From the NCBI RefSeq assembly GCF_002741035.1, contig NZ_CP016808.1:3290001-3354000 (forward strand): a DNA stretch of 64,000 bases, given 5' to 3'. This document shows, in pieces, positions 17,015-25,798 of the stretch. Origin of the DNA: Paenibacillus sp. BIHB 4019. Lineage in GTDB: Bacteria; Bacillota; Bacilli; Paenibacillales; Paenibacillaceae. Every line of letters starts with the position of its first letter. The stretch's first letter is position 1. The notes below the pieces were generated by a model, which was not told where the DNA came from, did no database searches, and was given only the letters and a program-made list of their open reading frames with translations. A program made the position numbers and the translations under genes.

Positions 17015-18394
17015 CTAGTATAGCTTGCCTTGGCGGTACAGAACCGTCGACAGCTTCATCACCGAATGATTATAGCAATTTTGCCGCAGCGTGTAGTTGG
17101 CGCTAAAGAAGGAAGGCAAAATAGAGCCGAGTGTGCTTTGCATTTTCTCAAACAGCATGCGATGCACCTGTTCCTCCGTCAAATATTGCGTTTCACGGCC
17201 TTGGAGCCATTCGAAATAAGAGACGATAACGCCGCCAGCATTAGCAAGAATGTCGGGAATAATAATAACGCCATTGTCGGACAGCTTCTGGTCAGCTTCG
17301 CCCGTTATCGGCGCATTTGCCCCTTCGACGATGACCTTGGCTTTCACTTTATTTACATTATCCTCGCGCACCTGCTCCTCCAGCGCGGCCAGCACGAGCA
17401 CATCGACATCCAGATACAGCACTTCCTCACGTTCCAAAATGTCTGCTTTGAGCTCAAGCTCAGCAAGCTCTTCTTTCGTCTTAGGCAAATCGCCTTGATG
17501 GTGATTAGCGAAGTCAATAAGTGCCGGAATCGATAGGCCATCGGCATTGTAAAGCGTTACATTGCGGTCGCTGACCGCCACGACCTTGTTGTTGAGATAG
17601 GTGCATTTATGCGCTTCCAGCGCGGCGATGGAGCCCACATTGCCGAAGCCTTGAACGGCGATGGAAAGCGATTTTTCCGCTTGGGCGAGTACATTGGCAG
17701 CAAACGGATTAGAGCTGTTGGTCAAATAGCCGCGGTGCACTTTAAGAAAATCATGCAGCATATAGCGGAACGTGAAATAAACGCCTTTGCCTGTCGCTTC
17801 CCGGCGTCCTAATGAGCCGCCGTTAATGACGCTTTTGCCGGTGAAGCTGCCGAGATACGGTTTGCCGGGATGGATATTTTTATATTCGGCCATCATCCAG
17901 TCCATCTCGCGTTCGCCGGTTCCCATGTCGGGCGCGGGAATATCCTTTTCCGGGCCGAGAATATCGGTAAAATATTGGACATATTTTTTGCATATAATGT
18001 ATAGCTCTTTCGCTGAATAGTTGCGCGGATTAATGCCGACGCCGCCCTTGCCGCCGCCGAAAGGAACGTCGTGCAGCGCATTTTTGAGCGTCATCAAGGC
18101 CGCCAAATTGGTAACCTCTTCTTCATTTACGGACTCGTGAAAACGAATGCCGCCTTTGTATGGGCCAAGTGTATCGTTATGCTGGATGCGGTAGGCCGGT
18201 ATGCGAACGACGTCGCCATCATCCATCGTAATGCGTAAAAAAGCTTTATTCACCTTGTTTGGCGTGGATAAAATAGCAGCTAAAGACAGGAAAGCCTGAT
18301 CCCGGTGCTTTCCTTGTAAATCGGACAAAAAGGAGGAGTCTCCCGATAATGCATGCAACGATTGCTGAACGATTGTGCCAGTTTGGTTTGCCAT
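17015..18394 (-). CDS. Glutamate dehydrogenase (Glu/Leu/Phe/Val dehydrogenase family)
   Basis: A 459-residue enzyme. The active-site loop PFGGGKGGV (111-119) holds the catalytic Lys, GGIRFH lies at 81-86 and the Rossmann motif GFGNVGS follows near residue 230. It interconverts glutamate with 2-oxoglutarate and ammonia in the cytoplasm. The start at 18394 has GGAGG ten bases upstream; the extra 20 residues of the longer frame are not supported. About 20-30 residues longer than many bacterial hexameric enzymes of this type, with a slightly divergent C-terminus. An inverted repeat lies upstream. The cofactor (NAD or NADP) cannot be told by eye. Confidence 0.93.
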   Translation of the reverse strand: MANQTGTIVQQSLHALSGDSSFLSDLQGKHRDQAFLSLAAILSTPNKVNKAFLRITMDDGDVVRIPAYRIQHNDTLGPYKGGIRFHESVNEEEVTNLAALMTLKNALHDVPFGGGKGGVGINPRNYSAKELYIICKKYVQYFTDILGPEKDIPAPDMGTGEREMDWMMAEYKNIHPGKPYLGSFTGKSVINGGSLGRREATGKGVYFTFRYMLHDFLKVHRGYLTNSSNPFAANVLAQAEKSLSIAVQGFGNVGSIAALEAHKCTYLNNKVVAVSDRNVTLYNADGLSIPALIDFANHHQGDLPKTKEELAELELKADILEREEVLYLDVDVLVLAALEEQVREDNVNKVKAKVIVEGANAPITGEADQKLSDNGVIIIPDILANAGGVIVSYFEWLQGRETQYLTEEQVHRMLFEKMQSTLGSILPSFFSANYTLRQNCYNHSVMKLSTVLYRQGKLY

Positions 18395-18493
18395 GTTTAT
18401 TCGACCTCCAGTGTGGGTAACGAAGATTGTAGTGCATGGAGCCGGTTGGGGCACCTACATCATTTTAACATAGCAAGGAGAGTAATCCAAAAT

Positions 18494-18509
18494 GTAATAT
18501 AGGTATTAC
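18494..18509. promoter_or_regulatory. Inverted repeat between divergent genes
   Basis: GTAATATAGGTATTAC is a perfect 6-bp dyad with a 4-base centre. It lies 100 bases upstream of the glutamate dehydrogenase start and 150 bases upstream of the small membrane protein. It may be an operator; no factor is assigned. Confidence 0.45.
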
Positions 18510-18659
18510 GTAATGAATATTATATTTTTTAGTACTTAATGCCCGTTTTACAAATGGAAAATAATCCAAAAGTATGTTGAAATATGTCGCTTTCCTCGTT
18601 AACATGTACAGAGCAAGAGAAAATATCATTAGATAAATAGAGGGAGAAGTGAAAAGGTC

Positions 18660-18953
18660 ATGGAACAACAATATCAAAATCAAAATGGGTATCAGCAGCA
18701 AAACCATTTGGCGGAGCCGGTAAGCTTTAAAGAGTGGATGATTACTATTCTGCTCTGCGCTATTCCGCTCGTGAACATTATTATGCTGTTCATCTGGGCT
18801 TTTGGAGGCAATACAAAAATTAGCAAGTCGAACTATGCCAAGGCTTCATTGTTGTGGGCTGCAATCGGTATCGTTTTATACATTTTCTTTTTCTTAGTAT
18901 TCGGTGCTGCTCTAATTGCAGGCTTTTCCGAAATGGGCAACTACTCTTACTAA
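18660..18953 (+). CDS. Small two-helix membrane protein
   Basis: A 97-residue protein with a Gln/Asn-rich head (1-20) and two hydrophobic helices (about 28-50 and 62-90), joined by a short basic loop (KISKSNYAKAS). Similar small proteins are annotated only as conserved hypothetical in Bacillota. GGGAG lies upstream at a long distance. No function can be assigned; it is divergent from glutamate dehydrogenase. Confidence 0.75.
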   Translation: MEQQYQNQNGYQQQNHLAEPVSFKEWMITILLCAIPLVNIIMLFIWAFGGNTKISKSNYAKASLLWAAIGIVLYIFFFLVFGAALIAGFSEMGNYSY

Positions 18954-18985
18954 TAATTAAAGCAGCCTGCTGCAAGCAGGTAAAC

Positions 18986-19040
18986 AAAGGGCGCTCCAAT
19001 CCGCTGCAATGCGGCGAGGGGCGTCTTTCATTTTGCCCAG
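18986..19040 (+). terminator. Possible terminator after the small membrane protein
   Basis: An imperfect stem (AAAG-GCGCTCC with GGGGCGTCTTT, inner CCGC/GCGG) followed by CATTTTG. Moderate support only. Confidence 0.4.
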
Positions 19041-19102
19041 ATCATGCTATAATAAACGACAATGAATGGCTATGAGACTGCATGGAAATAGAGGTGTTAA
19101 CG

Positions 19103-19381
19103 ATGGCGAAAAAAAATCGGCAGGCAGCTCCGCATGCGGGCAAGCCGAAAGCGGACACGGCGGATGGCCAGCAGGCGACCTTGAAGGATTTGCTGAGTGC
19201 TGATGTCCTGAGCAAGCTCAAGGAGCAGTCGAATGCGCTGAAGGCAGCGGAAGAGCAGAAGAAGCAGGATGCCGCACAGAAGGCGGATGAAGCGCGGAAG
19301 CAGGAGCAGAAGCGGCTGGAAAATGATATGGAATATTTGCTGAACAACAGCAAGCCGGGCGACTGGAAAAAATACAAATAA
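19103..19381 (+). CDS. YqkE-like small charged protein (DUF3886)
   Basis: A 92-residue, Lys/Ala/Gln-rich protein. The segment TLKDLLSADVLSKLKEQSNALKA near residues 30-50 followed by a long charged helix and the ending KPGDWKKYK resembles Bacillus subtilis YqkE. A coiled coil spans about 45-80. Function unknown. The ATG at 19103 has GAGGTG upstream; the longer frame from 19082 is less likely. Confidence 0.8.
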   Translation: MAKKNRQAAPHAGKPKADTADGQQATLKDLLSADVLSKLKEQSNALKAAEEQKKQDAAQKADEARKQEQKRLENDMEYLLNNSKPGDWKKYK

Positions 19382-19403
19382 AGCAGTATCGCGCTATTGC
19401 CTG

Positions 19404-19613
19404 TCAGGCGCAATAAATACAAAAGGAATCATCGCTTCTTCCTGCGTGATTCCTTTTGTGTTTCGTATGCAGTTTATTTACTCGCTCTTGCAGAGTAGGC
19501 GTTTTTCTTTCACCAGGCTTCACGCCATTCCAGCTTCCCCGCAGCTGTTCGGGATTCATTAACCCTCTTTGGGCCAGCTTTTGTCTTGCTTTCTTCGCTT
19601 TGCTCATTGCCAT
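19404..19613 (-). CDS. Small basic conserved protein, unknown function
   Basis: A 69-residue highly basic protein starting MAMSKAKKARQKLAQRG, with AGGAGG nine bases before the ATG at 19613. The family resembles small Lys/Arg-rich proteins of Bacillota (possibly YqkK-like, uncertain). The last 14 codons (HAGRSDDSFCIYCA) are encoded by the arm of a hairpin that looks like a terminator, so the tail may be a readthrough extension with no function. It is convergent with the YqkE-like gene. Confidence 0.7.
   Translation of the reverse strand: MAMSKAKKARQKLAQRGLMNPEQLRGSWNGVKPGERKTPTLQERVNKLHTKHKRNHAGRSDDSFCIYCA
19419..19459. terminator. Hairpin terminator overlapping the 3' end of the small basic gene
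   Basis: A perfect 13-bp stem (ACAAAAGGAATCA with TGATTCCTTTTGT) between the convergent YqkE-like gene and the minus-strand small gene, lying inside the latter's last codons. T-runs are weak on both sides. Confidence 0.6.
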
Positions 19614-19935
19614 CTTCGTATTCCTCCTGTTTGCCTGTGTATGTGGTGCCCGAAACTTCAAAGCACATGCTTTTATTATATGCTGAAAATAGTGCTTAGG
19701 AAAGGACCGGCTGCTTCCAATTGACAGAGTTTGCGGGCTGCGTTACAGTCAATAGATGAGCTAAAAAAGTAAGCGTCATCATAAATGACGGGATAGACGT
19801 CAAAAATCAGGTGAAAATGTTCAATTAACCGTTATATTAGGCAGCTTGGCGCCTGCAAAACGGTTTATTTCGTTATACTGAATAGAGGCGTTATTACATT
19901 ATTTTGTTGTTGCGAAAAAAGAAAGGGTGAAGGAA

Positions 19936-20763
19936 ATGTCCGTAGGCGTATTGGCACATTTATTTGGAAGCTTGTCTTACCGGGAGCTGGCTGAGAAGGT
20001 GGGCGGTGCCGGCTTCAGCCATATCCAGCTGGCGATGTGGAAGGCGATTAATGATGTCGATTTTAATAAACCGGGCAAGCTGACTCCGGGGCTCGCAATG
20101 TCGATAGCGGAGGAGCTTCGCAAAAATGGCGTATCGATTTCCGTGCTTGGCTGTTATTTGCATTTCTTTGAGCGCGATGAGCAGAAGCTTCGCGAAAATA
20201 CAGAGCGCTTTAAGGAGCTGATCCGCTACGCGCGTCTGCTCGGCGCGCCTATGGTTGCTTTTGAGACGGGAACCCATCCGGACGGCGTTTATACGGAGCA
20301 GGACTGGAAGACGCTTAAAGCGACGGTTCAAGAGCTTATAGAGGAAGCGGAAAAATGGGGCGTATTCATTGGCATCGAGGCAGCCAGCGGCCATTTGATT
20401 GGCACGGCGGCGGAGCTGCACGCTTTTCTGCAACAGATCCCTTCCTCGCATGTTGGCGTCGTGATCGATCCGGGCAATTTGCTGACGACGGAAAACTTCG
20501 CCCGTCAGGATGAAGTGATTGAAGAAGCATTCGCCCTGCTTGGCGACCGGATTATTGGCGCTCACGCCAAGGACCGCAAACCCGATGCGAATGGAGAGCT
20601 GCAGACGGTTCCGGCGGGCTATGGCGAAATGAATTACAGCCTGTATATGCGCCTGCTTAACAAGTACAGGCCGGGCGTTCATATTATTATGGAGACGGCG
20701 AGCGAGGAGCAAATGGCGTTTTCCAAAAGCTATATTGAGCGCATTCGTTCAGAGTACGCATAG
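19936..20763 (+). CDS. Sugar phosphate isomerase/epimerase-like TIM-barrel protein
   Basis: A 275-residue protein of the xylose-isomerase-like TIM-barrel superfamily (AP endonuclease family 2 fold). Metal-ligand-type residues are seen in GIEAAS, VVIDPGNLLT, IIGAHAKDRK and IIMETA. The ATG at 19936 has AAAGG nine bases upstream; a GTG at 19927 overlaps that site. The substrate is unknown. The 322-base gap before it (19614-19935) shows no gene; it holds AT-rich sequence and a possible TATACT -10 near 19875 without a clear -35. Confidence 0.88.
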   Translation: MSVGVLAHLFGSLSYRELAEKVGGAGFSHIQLAMWKAINDVDFNKPGKLTPGLAMSIAEELRKNGVSISVLGCYLHFFERDEQKLRENTERFKELIRYARLLGAPMVAFETGTHPDGVYTEQDWKTLKATVQELIEEAEKWGVFIGIEAASGHLIGTAAELHAFLQQIPSSHVGVVIDPGNLLTTENFARQDEVIEEAFALLGDRIIGAHAKDRKPDANGELQTVPAGYGEMNYSLYMRLLNKYRPGVHIIMETASEEQMAFSKSYIERIRSEYA

Positions 20764-20812
20764 CTTTCTGGCATCTTTTTCATTCTCAATGGAAAATAGG
20801 TCTAATAAATTT

Positions 20813-20853
20813 AAAAGGTTGAATTGGACAAATGCCCAATTCAACCTTTTTTC
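20813..20853. terminator. Bidirectional terminator
   Basis: A perfect 15-bp stem (20813-20827 with 20836-20850) and a T-run, between the convergent isomerase-like and chemoreceptor genes. The A-run of the 5' arm gives a T-run on the minus strand. Confidence 0.9.
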
Positions 20854-20908
20854 GCGCGCTTATGAATTGCAACACTGTTGCATCTTTAAACTTTTAACCT
20901 TTAGATTT

Positions 20909-22597
20909 CTAAAGCTTAACATCCTTGACGAATTGCAGCAGCTCTTCGGACATTTTAGCGAGCGCTTGGGACGAGGAGGTGATTTCCTCCATCGTAGCCA
21001 GCTGCTGCTCGGTTGCCGCCGATACGCTTATTGCGCCGGAGGACGTTTCTTCTGCAACCTCGGCTACGCCTTGCAGGGAAGCCGCCAGCTTATTCGTATC
21101 CTCGGACATTTGCTGCGAGGCTTCGGATACCGAGTGGATTTGCAAGGTCACGGAATTGACGGCTTGCTTGATGTTGTTAAAGGACTCGCCTGCCGCAGAT
21201 ACCGCTGCAATTCCTGCTTGTACGACTTCCTTGCCGTCATGAACGGATTGGACGGTACGCTCTGTATCCGACTGAATGGAACGGACGAGCACCGCAATTT
21301 GCTGGCTGGACTCAGTCGATTGCTCAGCCAGCTTGCGGACCTCTGCGGAGACGACAGCGAAGCCGCGTCCTGCTTCTCCCGCGCGTGCAGCTTCAATCGC
21401 GGCGTTAAGCGCCAGCAGGTTCGTTTGCTGGGCAATGCCCGCGATGACCTCGACGATTTTGCCGATTTCATCGGAGCGTGAGCCTAAAATGCTAACGTCC
21501 TCCGCAATATTTTGCACCGTAGTCTGAATATGGCCCATTTGCTCGACAGCGGATTGTACCGCCACTGTTCCATCTACGGCAGTCTGAGCAGCTGCCCGCG
21601 ATTTCTCCGAAACCTGAAGGGCGCTCGCCGCAATGCCGCTCGCCTCCACTGACATATTGTTCACAAAAGCTACGCTTTCCTGAACAGCTTTAATTTGCTC
21701 CTCGGAGCCGCCTGCTACCTGCTCAATAATTTCAACGACCTGCTCGGTTGCTTTCGTCGTCTGTTCAGCTCCGGCAGTTAACTGTTCGGACGAAGCCGCG
21801 ACTTGCAGCGCATTTTGAGACACTTGCTCAATCAAATGGCGTAAATTTTGCGACATCGAATTAAACGATACGGCTAAAACGCCTAGTTCATCGCGATTTT
21901 TCACCTTAACGGCTTCGCTTGTCAAATCCCCATTCGCAATTCGCTCTGCGACGGCAGTAATTCGAACAATAGGCACCGTAATCATCCGGCTGATGAAATA
22001 GGCAATGGCAAGGCCTACAACAATCGTGAGCAGCGAAATAATGAGAACCATCAGCTTCGTGCTTGCCACTTTGGACGAGGTATCCTCCGAGCTTAGGCGA
22101 AGCACCTCTTCTTGTTCCAGAACGAAACGATCTGCCGTTTCCATAAATTTGCTAATAATCGGTTCGTTTTTGGCTGCGAGACGCATATAATCCTCTACTT
22201 TATTCTGTTTCTTAAATTCAATCATTTCCTCGGCATTGCTCGTATAGCTTTGCTGAAGCAAATCGAGTCCTTGCAGCAGCAGCCAGTCATTTGCATCGGT
22301 TGTCATGCCCTGCAGCTGCTGGCTGACTTCATTATAACGACGAACGGAATCACGGTAAGCATCGATTTCCGCTTCGTCGCTCATCAGCAGATAGCCTGTA
22401 ATGCTTAAGTTTTCATTTTTTATGGAGAGGCTTAAATCTTTGACCAGACTGACACTATGGGCACGTTCCTGAAGCAGCTTCTGATAGGTGCTGTTAATCG
22501 AGCCAATCTCCACATAGTTAAGAGTAGCGACCACAATGAGCAGCAGCAGAATCGAGAAAAATCCGCCGTAGAGCTTTTTACTAATCGTTAGTTTCAT
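20909..22597 (-). CDS. Methyl-accepting chemotaxis protein
   Basis: A 562-residue chemoreceptor. TM1 at about 10-28, an extracellular four-helix-bundle-type sensor (about 30-185), TM2 (about 185-205), a HAMP domain (about 205-258) and a long cytoplasmic coiled coil with the conserved hairpin tip [20 protein letters not shown]. It signals to CheA/CheW and is adjusted by methylation. It begins 19 bases after a solute-binding lipoprotein gene in the same direction, with no permease genes. That pairing suggests the lipoprotein presents its ligand to this receptor. Confidence 0.95.
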   Translation of the reverse strand: MKLTISKKLYGGFFSILLLLIVVATLNYVEIGSINSTYQKLLQERAHSVSLVKDLSLSIKNENLSITGYLLMSDEAEIDAYRDSVRRYNEVSQQLQGMTTDANDWLLLQGLDLLQQSYTSNAEEMIEFKKQNKVEDYMRLAAKNEPIISKFMETADRFVLEQEEVLRLSSEDTSSKVASTKLMVLIISLLTIVVGLAIAYFISRMITVPIVRITAVAERIANGDLTSEAVKVKNRDELGVLAVSFNSMSQNLRHLIEQVSQNALQVAASSEQLTAGAEQTTKATEQVVEIIEQVAGGSEEQIKAVQESVAFVNNMSVEASGIAASALQVSEKSRAAAQTAVDGTVAVQSAVEQMGHIQTTVQNIAEDVSILGSRSDEIGKIVEVIAGIAQQTNLLALNAAIEAARAGEAGRGFAVVSAEVRKLAEQSTESSQQIAVLVRSIQSDTERTVQSVHDGKEVVQAGIAAVSAAGESFNNIKQAVNSVTLQIHSVSEASQQMSEDTNKLAASLQGVAEVAEETSSGAISVSAATEQQLATMEEITSSSQALAKMSEELLQFVKDVKL

Positions 22598-22616
22598 CGG
22601 TTATTGTCCTTTCCGC

Positions 22617-23930
22617 CTAAGAAGCGGCATCTGCGAAAATTTCATTCGCACCGTCCCGGAATTGTTTTGCGGCTTCAACCGGCGTAATTTGCCCAAGCAG
22701 CGTTTGATTTCTGATTTTGGTGAACAATGTGTTGATGCTGGTCGAAGTTAGGGGAACAGGCGGATCAAGCGGGCTTGAATTTTTCTCAACTTCACCCATG
22801 TACGTGTATTGCTCTTTATCGGTTTCCTTCATGGTGCTGAGCAGATGCTCGCGCACCTTGGCTGTAGCAGGAACACCGCGTTCGCCAAGCAAAATTTCAT
22901 TCGCTTCAAAATTGTTGAAGAAAAAGTCAACGAATAAAGCTGCTTCATCCTGCAGCTTCGTATAGGCAGAGATCGAGAAATACATCGAAGGCTTGACATA
23001 ATTTCCTTCAGAGCCGCCTTTAAAGGCGGGAAGCGGCAGCAGCTTCAATGCTTTGCCTGACAAGTTGGTAAAGGAGACGACGTTGTTGCTCGTCAGCCTA
23101 TGGAAAGCAGCAAGCTGATTTGCAATAAGCGCATCTTTATCCGCTGAGCGGTCTTTAAGAAGGGCTGCGCTTGCCATGAGACCTTCATCAATAAGCATTT
23201 TCTCCATTGTGAAGAAGTCGGATAGATATTCATCCTTATCATAGCCGAGCGAGCTGCCGTCCTTGGAATAGTAGCTTGCTCCCCGTTGTCTAAGGTAATA
23301 AGCAAAGTCGAGCGAGTCCGTTCCGATTGGGACAAAGTCCGGCTCATTAATTTTTTCTTTAAGCTCACGGGCTGTTTGAATGAAATCTTCATACGTATAG
23401 CTTGCTTCCGGAACGGGAACGCCAGCCTTTTCGAATATTTCCGGGTTATACATCATGCTTAGCGCGTTTATGCCTGTAACGACGCCGTAAAGCTTGTCGT
23501 CTATTGTGCCTGTCGTGCGCGAGCTTGCATCCAGATCGGAAAGATCAAGCTTGCCGGAAGCAGCCAAATCATCCAGCGGCAAAATCAGCTTGCGCTTGGC
23601 AAACTCATCTATATATTTATAGTCCATTTGGATGACATCAGGAAAGTCTTGATCAGCTGCTTTCATTGCGAGCAGTGTCCAATAGTCGCCGTTTGTTGCA
23701 TCTACCGGTTCAACTTTAATATTTGGATATTGTTTTTCAAATAAATCAATAACTTTAAGCGTTCTTTCACGTCTTCCATCATTGCCCCACCAATAAACTT
23801 TAAGCGTTTTTTGCCCATTTTCTGTTGCTTCAGACTGTGTGGTAACGCCTTCATTCGTGCAGCCAGTAGCGATTAAAGCAACAATGACGACAGTAAGGAT
23901 GATGAATCGGATTTTATGAGCTGTCTTCAC
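22617..23930 (-). CDS. Extracellular solute-binding lipoprotein (family 1, sugar type)
   Basis: A 437-residue binding protein with lipobox LIATGC (Cys24). The mature part starts with KVYWWGNDGRRERTLKVIDLF, typical of family 1 carbohydrate-binding proteins. No ABC permease or ATPase is adjacent; the next gene in the operon is a chemoreceptor 19 bases downstream. Likely role: ligand recognition for chemotaxis, or for an importer encoded elsewhere. The ligand is unknown. Confidence 0.92.
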   Translation of the reverse strand: MKTAHKIRFIILTVVIVALIATGCTNEGVTTQSEATENGQKTLKVYWWGNDGRRERTLKVIDLFEKQYPNIKVEPVDATNGDYWTLLAMKAADQDFPDVIQMDYKYIDEFAKRKLILPLDDLAASGKLDLSDLDASSRTTGTIDDKLYGVVTGINALSMMYNPEIFEKAGVPVPEASYTYEDFIQTARELKEKINEPDFVPIGTDSLDFAYYLRQRGASYYSKDGSSLGYDKDEYLSDFFTMEKMLIDEGLMASAALLKDRSADKDALIANQLAAFHRLTSNNVVSFTNLSGKALKLLPLPAFKGGSEGNYVKPSMYFSISAYTKLQDEAALFVDFFFNNFEANEILLGERGVPATAKVREHLLSTMKETDKEQYTYMGEVEKNSSPLDPPVPLTSTSINTLFTKIRNQTLLGQITPVEAAKQFRDGANEIFADAAS

Positions 23931-24114
23931 TTATTTCCCCCTTGCGGCTTTTTTTGCCATTTATATATTGTTTAATACTTACTATATCGGATTTACAATT
24001 TTTTTAATTAGAGCTGACATGTCCAACTTTATTGAACTGATGGCGAATACTATTTTGCTGCACTGTTCGCATAGGTATTAGAAGAGGACCCGGCATCGAG
24101 GCTGGGGGACGGCA

Positions 24115-24786
24115 ATGAAGTGGAGCGCCTGCCGGCGGAAGGCTTTCGGCCGTTTCACCTTGTCACAAGGGGAGGAATTTTCGATCGTACCCATAGTAGG
24201 AAGCAATCAGCAGCTGATTATACCAGAGGGATTATCGTTCCAAAATGTGACCGAAAGCCGCTTAACCTTTCAGGATGTTAGTGAGCGGATTTGCAGCTTT
24301 ATTTCTAGCGATGTGCGGGCATCGTATCATTTTGTAGTGGGGACAGACAGCCAAGTATTTCGCGGGTATACGAAGTTTGTTACGGGTGTTGTCATTCGCA
24401 GAATTGGAAAAGGGGCATGGGCCTGCTACCGCCAAACGGTTGTTCCCCGGGAAATGATGAAGCTTAGAGAGAAGCTGACGCTGGAGACGGTTTTGTCGCA
24501 GGAGGTTGGCTATTATTTCAAGGATGGCGTGCTGCAGCGAATGGAGGATTTGCTGCTGCCTTACGTGTATCAAGGGGCATCGCTAGCGCATTTCATTGAT
24601 ATCGATGCCGGAACGGTGCCTTCTATTAATGAAACCTCGCTGTATGTGCAGGAAATGGTAGAGCGGGTGCAGGGAATGGGAACCTATGCCCCGCGCGTCA
24701 AGCCGGACTCTTATGCAGCTTCTTCCTACGCCAACCGTTTTACGAAAAAAGCGGTGCCCCGCTATAAGCGCAGGAGTCTGCTCTGA
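24115..24786 (+). CDS. YkuK-like RNase H-fold protein (DUF458)
   Basis: A 223-residue protein. The segment YHFVVGTDSQVF (about 72-83) holds an RNase H-like acidic residue, and the later IDIDAGTVPS and VKPDSYAASSYANRFTK match the YkuK family. It is longer at the N-terminus than B. subtilis YkuK, with about 45 extra residues whose start is uncertain. GGGGA lies upstream of the ATG. The function is not established; a ribonuclease-H-fold nuclease is the family suggestion. Confidence 0.85.
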   Translation: MKWSACRRKAFGRFTLSQGEEFSIVPIVGSNQQLIIPEGLSFQNVTESRLTFQDVSERICSFISSDVRASYHFVVGTDSQVFRGYTKFVTGVVIRRIGKGAWACYRQTVVPREMMKLREKLTLETVLSQEVGYYFKDGVLQRMEDLLLPYVYQGASLAHFIDIDAGTVPSINETSLYVQEMVERVQGMGTYAPRVKPDSYAASSYANRFTKKAVPRYKRRSLL

Positions 24787-24889
24787 AGCAGCTATATTTC
24801 AGGCAGGTTTTCTTGCATATACTGTGGCACTTAGCTGCCCAGCATGGTATATTTCTGTTAGATCATAGGAATAGAAAGCAGGGATTATC

Positions 24890-25774
24890 GTGCGTATTGG
24901 GGCAATTGAGGCAGGCGGTACAAAATTTGTATGTGGTGTAGGCAATGAGCATGGCGTTATTGAGGATCGGGTAAGCTTCCCGACAGAAAAACCAGAAATA
25001 ACGATGGCGAATGTAATCGACTATTTCAAGGACAAGCAGGTTGAGGCGATTGGCGTCGGCACATTCGGTCCGATTAATATTGATAAATCCAGCCCGCAAT
25101 ACGGGTTTGTTACAACGACACCTAAACCGGGCTGGGGAAATTTTGATTTTCTTGGCGCGCTGAAAGAACATTACAACGTGCCTTATGGCTGGGATACAGA
25201 TGTGAATGCGGCGGCTTACGGGGAAGCGGTGTGGGGTGCTGCTAAAGGTTTGGACAGCTGCATTTATTATACGATTGGCACTGGCGTAGGCGTAGGCGTT
25301 TATTCGGAGGGCAAGCTGGTCCATGGGCTTGTGCACCCGGAGGGCGGTCATATATTGACTCGCCGCCATCCTGAGGATACCTATGATGGTTTTTGCCCTT
25401 ATCATGGCGACTGCCTGGAAGGCGTAGCGGCAGGTCCTGCTATTGAGAAGCGCTGGGGCGTCAAAGCAGTCGAGCTTCCGCCAGAGCATAAGGCGTGGGA
25501 GATGGAAGCTTTTTATATCGCACAGGCTGTAGCAGGCAGCATTTTGCTGCTGTCGCCTCGTAAAATTATTTTGGGCGGCGGCGTTATGCACCAATCGCAG
25601 CTGTTCCCGCTTATTCACGCCGAAGTGAAACGCGCCTTGAATGGTTATGTGCAGGCGGCGGAAATTTTGAACAACATTGAAAATTATATCGTATCGCCAG
25701 GACTAGGCGACAATGCCGGACTGTGCGGCTCGCTTGCGCTTGGGCTTGACGCTTTGAAGAATAGCGGGAAATAA
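24890..25774 (+). CDS. ROK-family sugar kinase (fructokinase-like)
   Basis: A 294-residue kinase starting at GTG 24890. The phosphate loop is GAIEAGGTKF (residues 4-13), the active-site Asp lies in GWDTDVNAAAYGE, and the zinc cluster of ROK kinases is present (GGHILTRRHPEDTYDGFCPYHGDCLEG). It phosphorylates a hexose, probably fructose or mannose, at C6 with ATP; similar proteins are ScrK/GmuE. It lies 24 bases before a serine hydrolase gene. Confidence 0.93.
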   Translation: MRIGAIEAGGTKFVCGVGNEHGVIEDRVSFPTEKPEITMANVIDYFKDKQVEAIGVGTFGPINIDKSSPQYGFVTTTPKPGWGNFDFLGALKEHYNVPYGWDTDVNAAAYGEAVWGAAKGLDSCIYYTIGTGVGVGVYSEGKLVHGLVHPEGGHILTRRHPEDTYDGFCPYHGDCLEGVAAGPAIEKRWGVKAVELPPEHKAWEMEAFYIAQAVAGSILLLSPRKIILGGGVMHQSQLFPLIHAEVKRALNGYVQAAEILNNIENYIVSPGLGDNAGLCGSLALGLDALKNSGK

Positions 25775-25798
25775 GCAGGCCATTAAAAGGAGACGACC

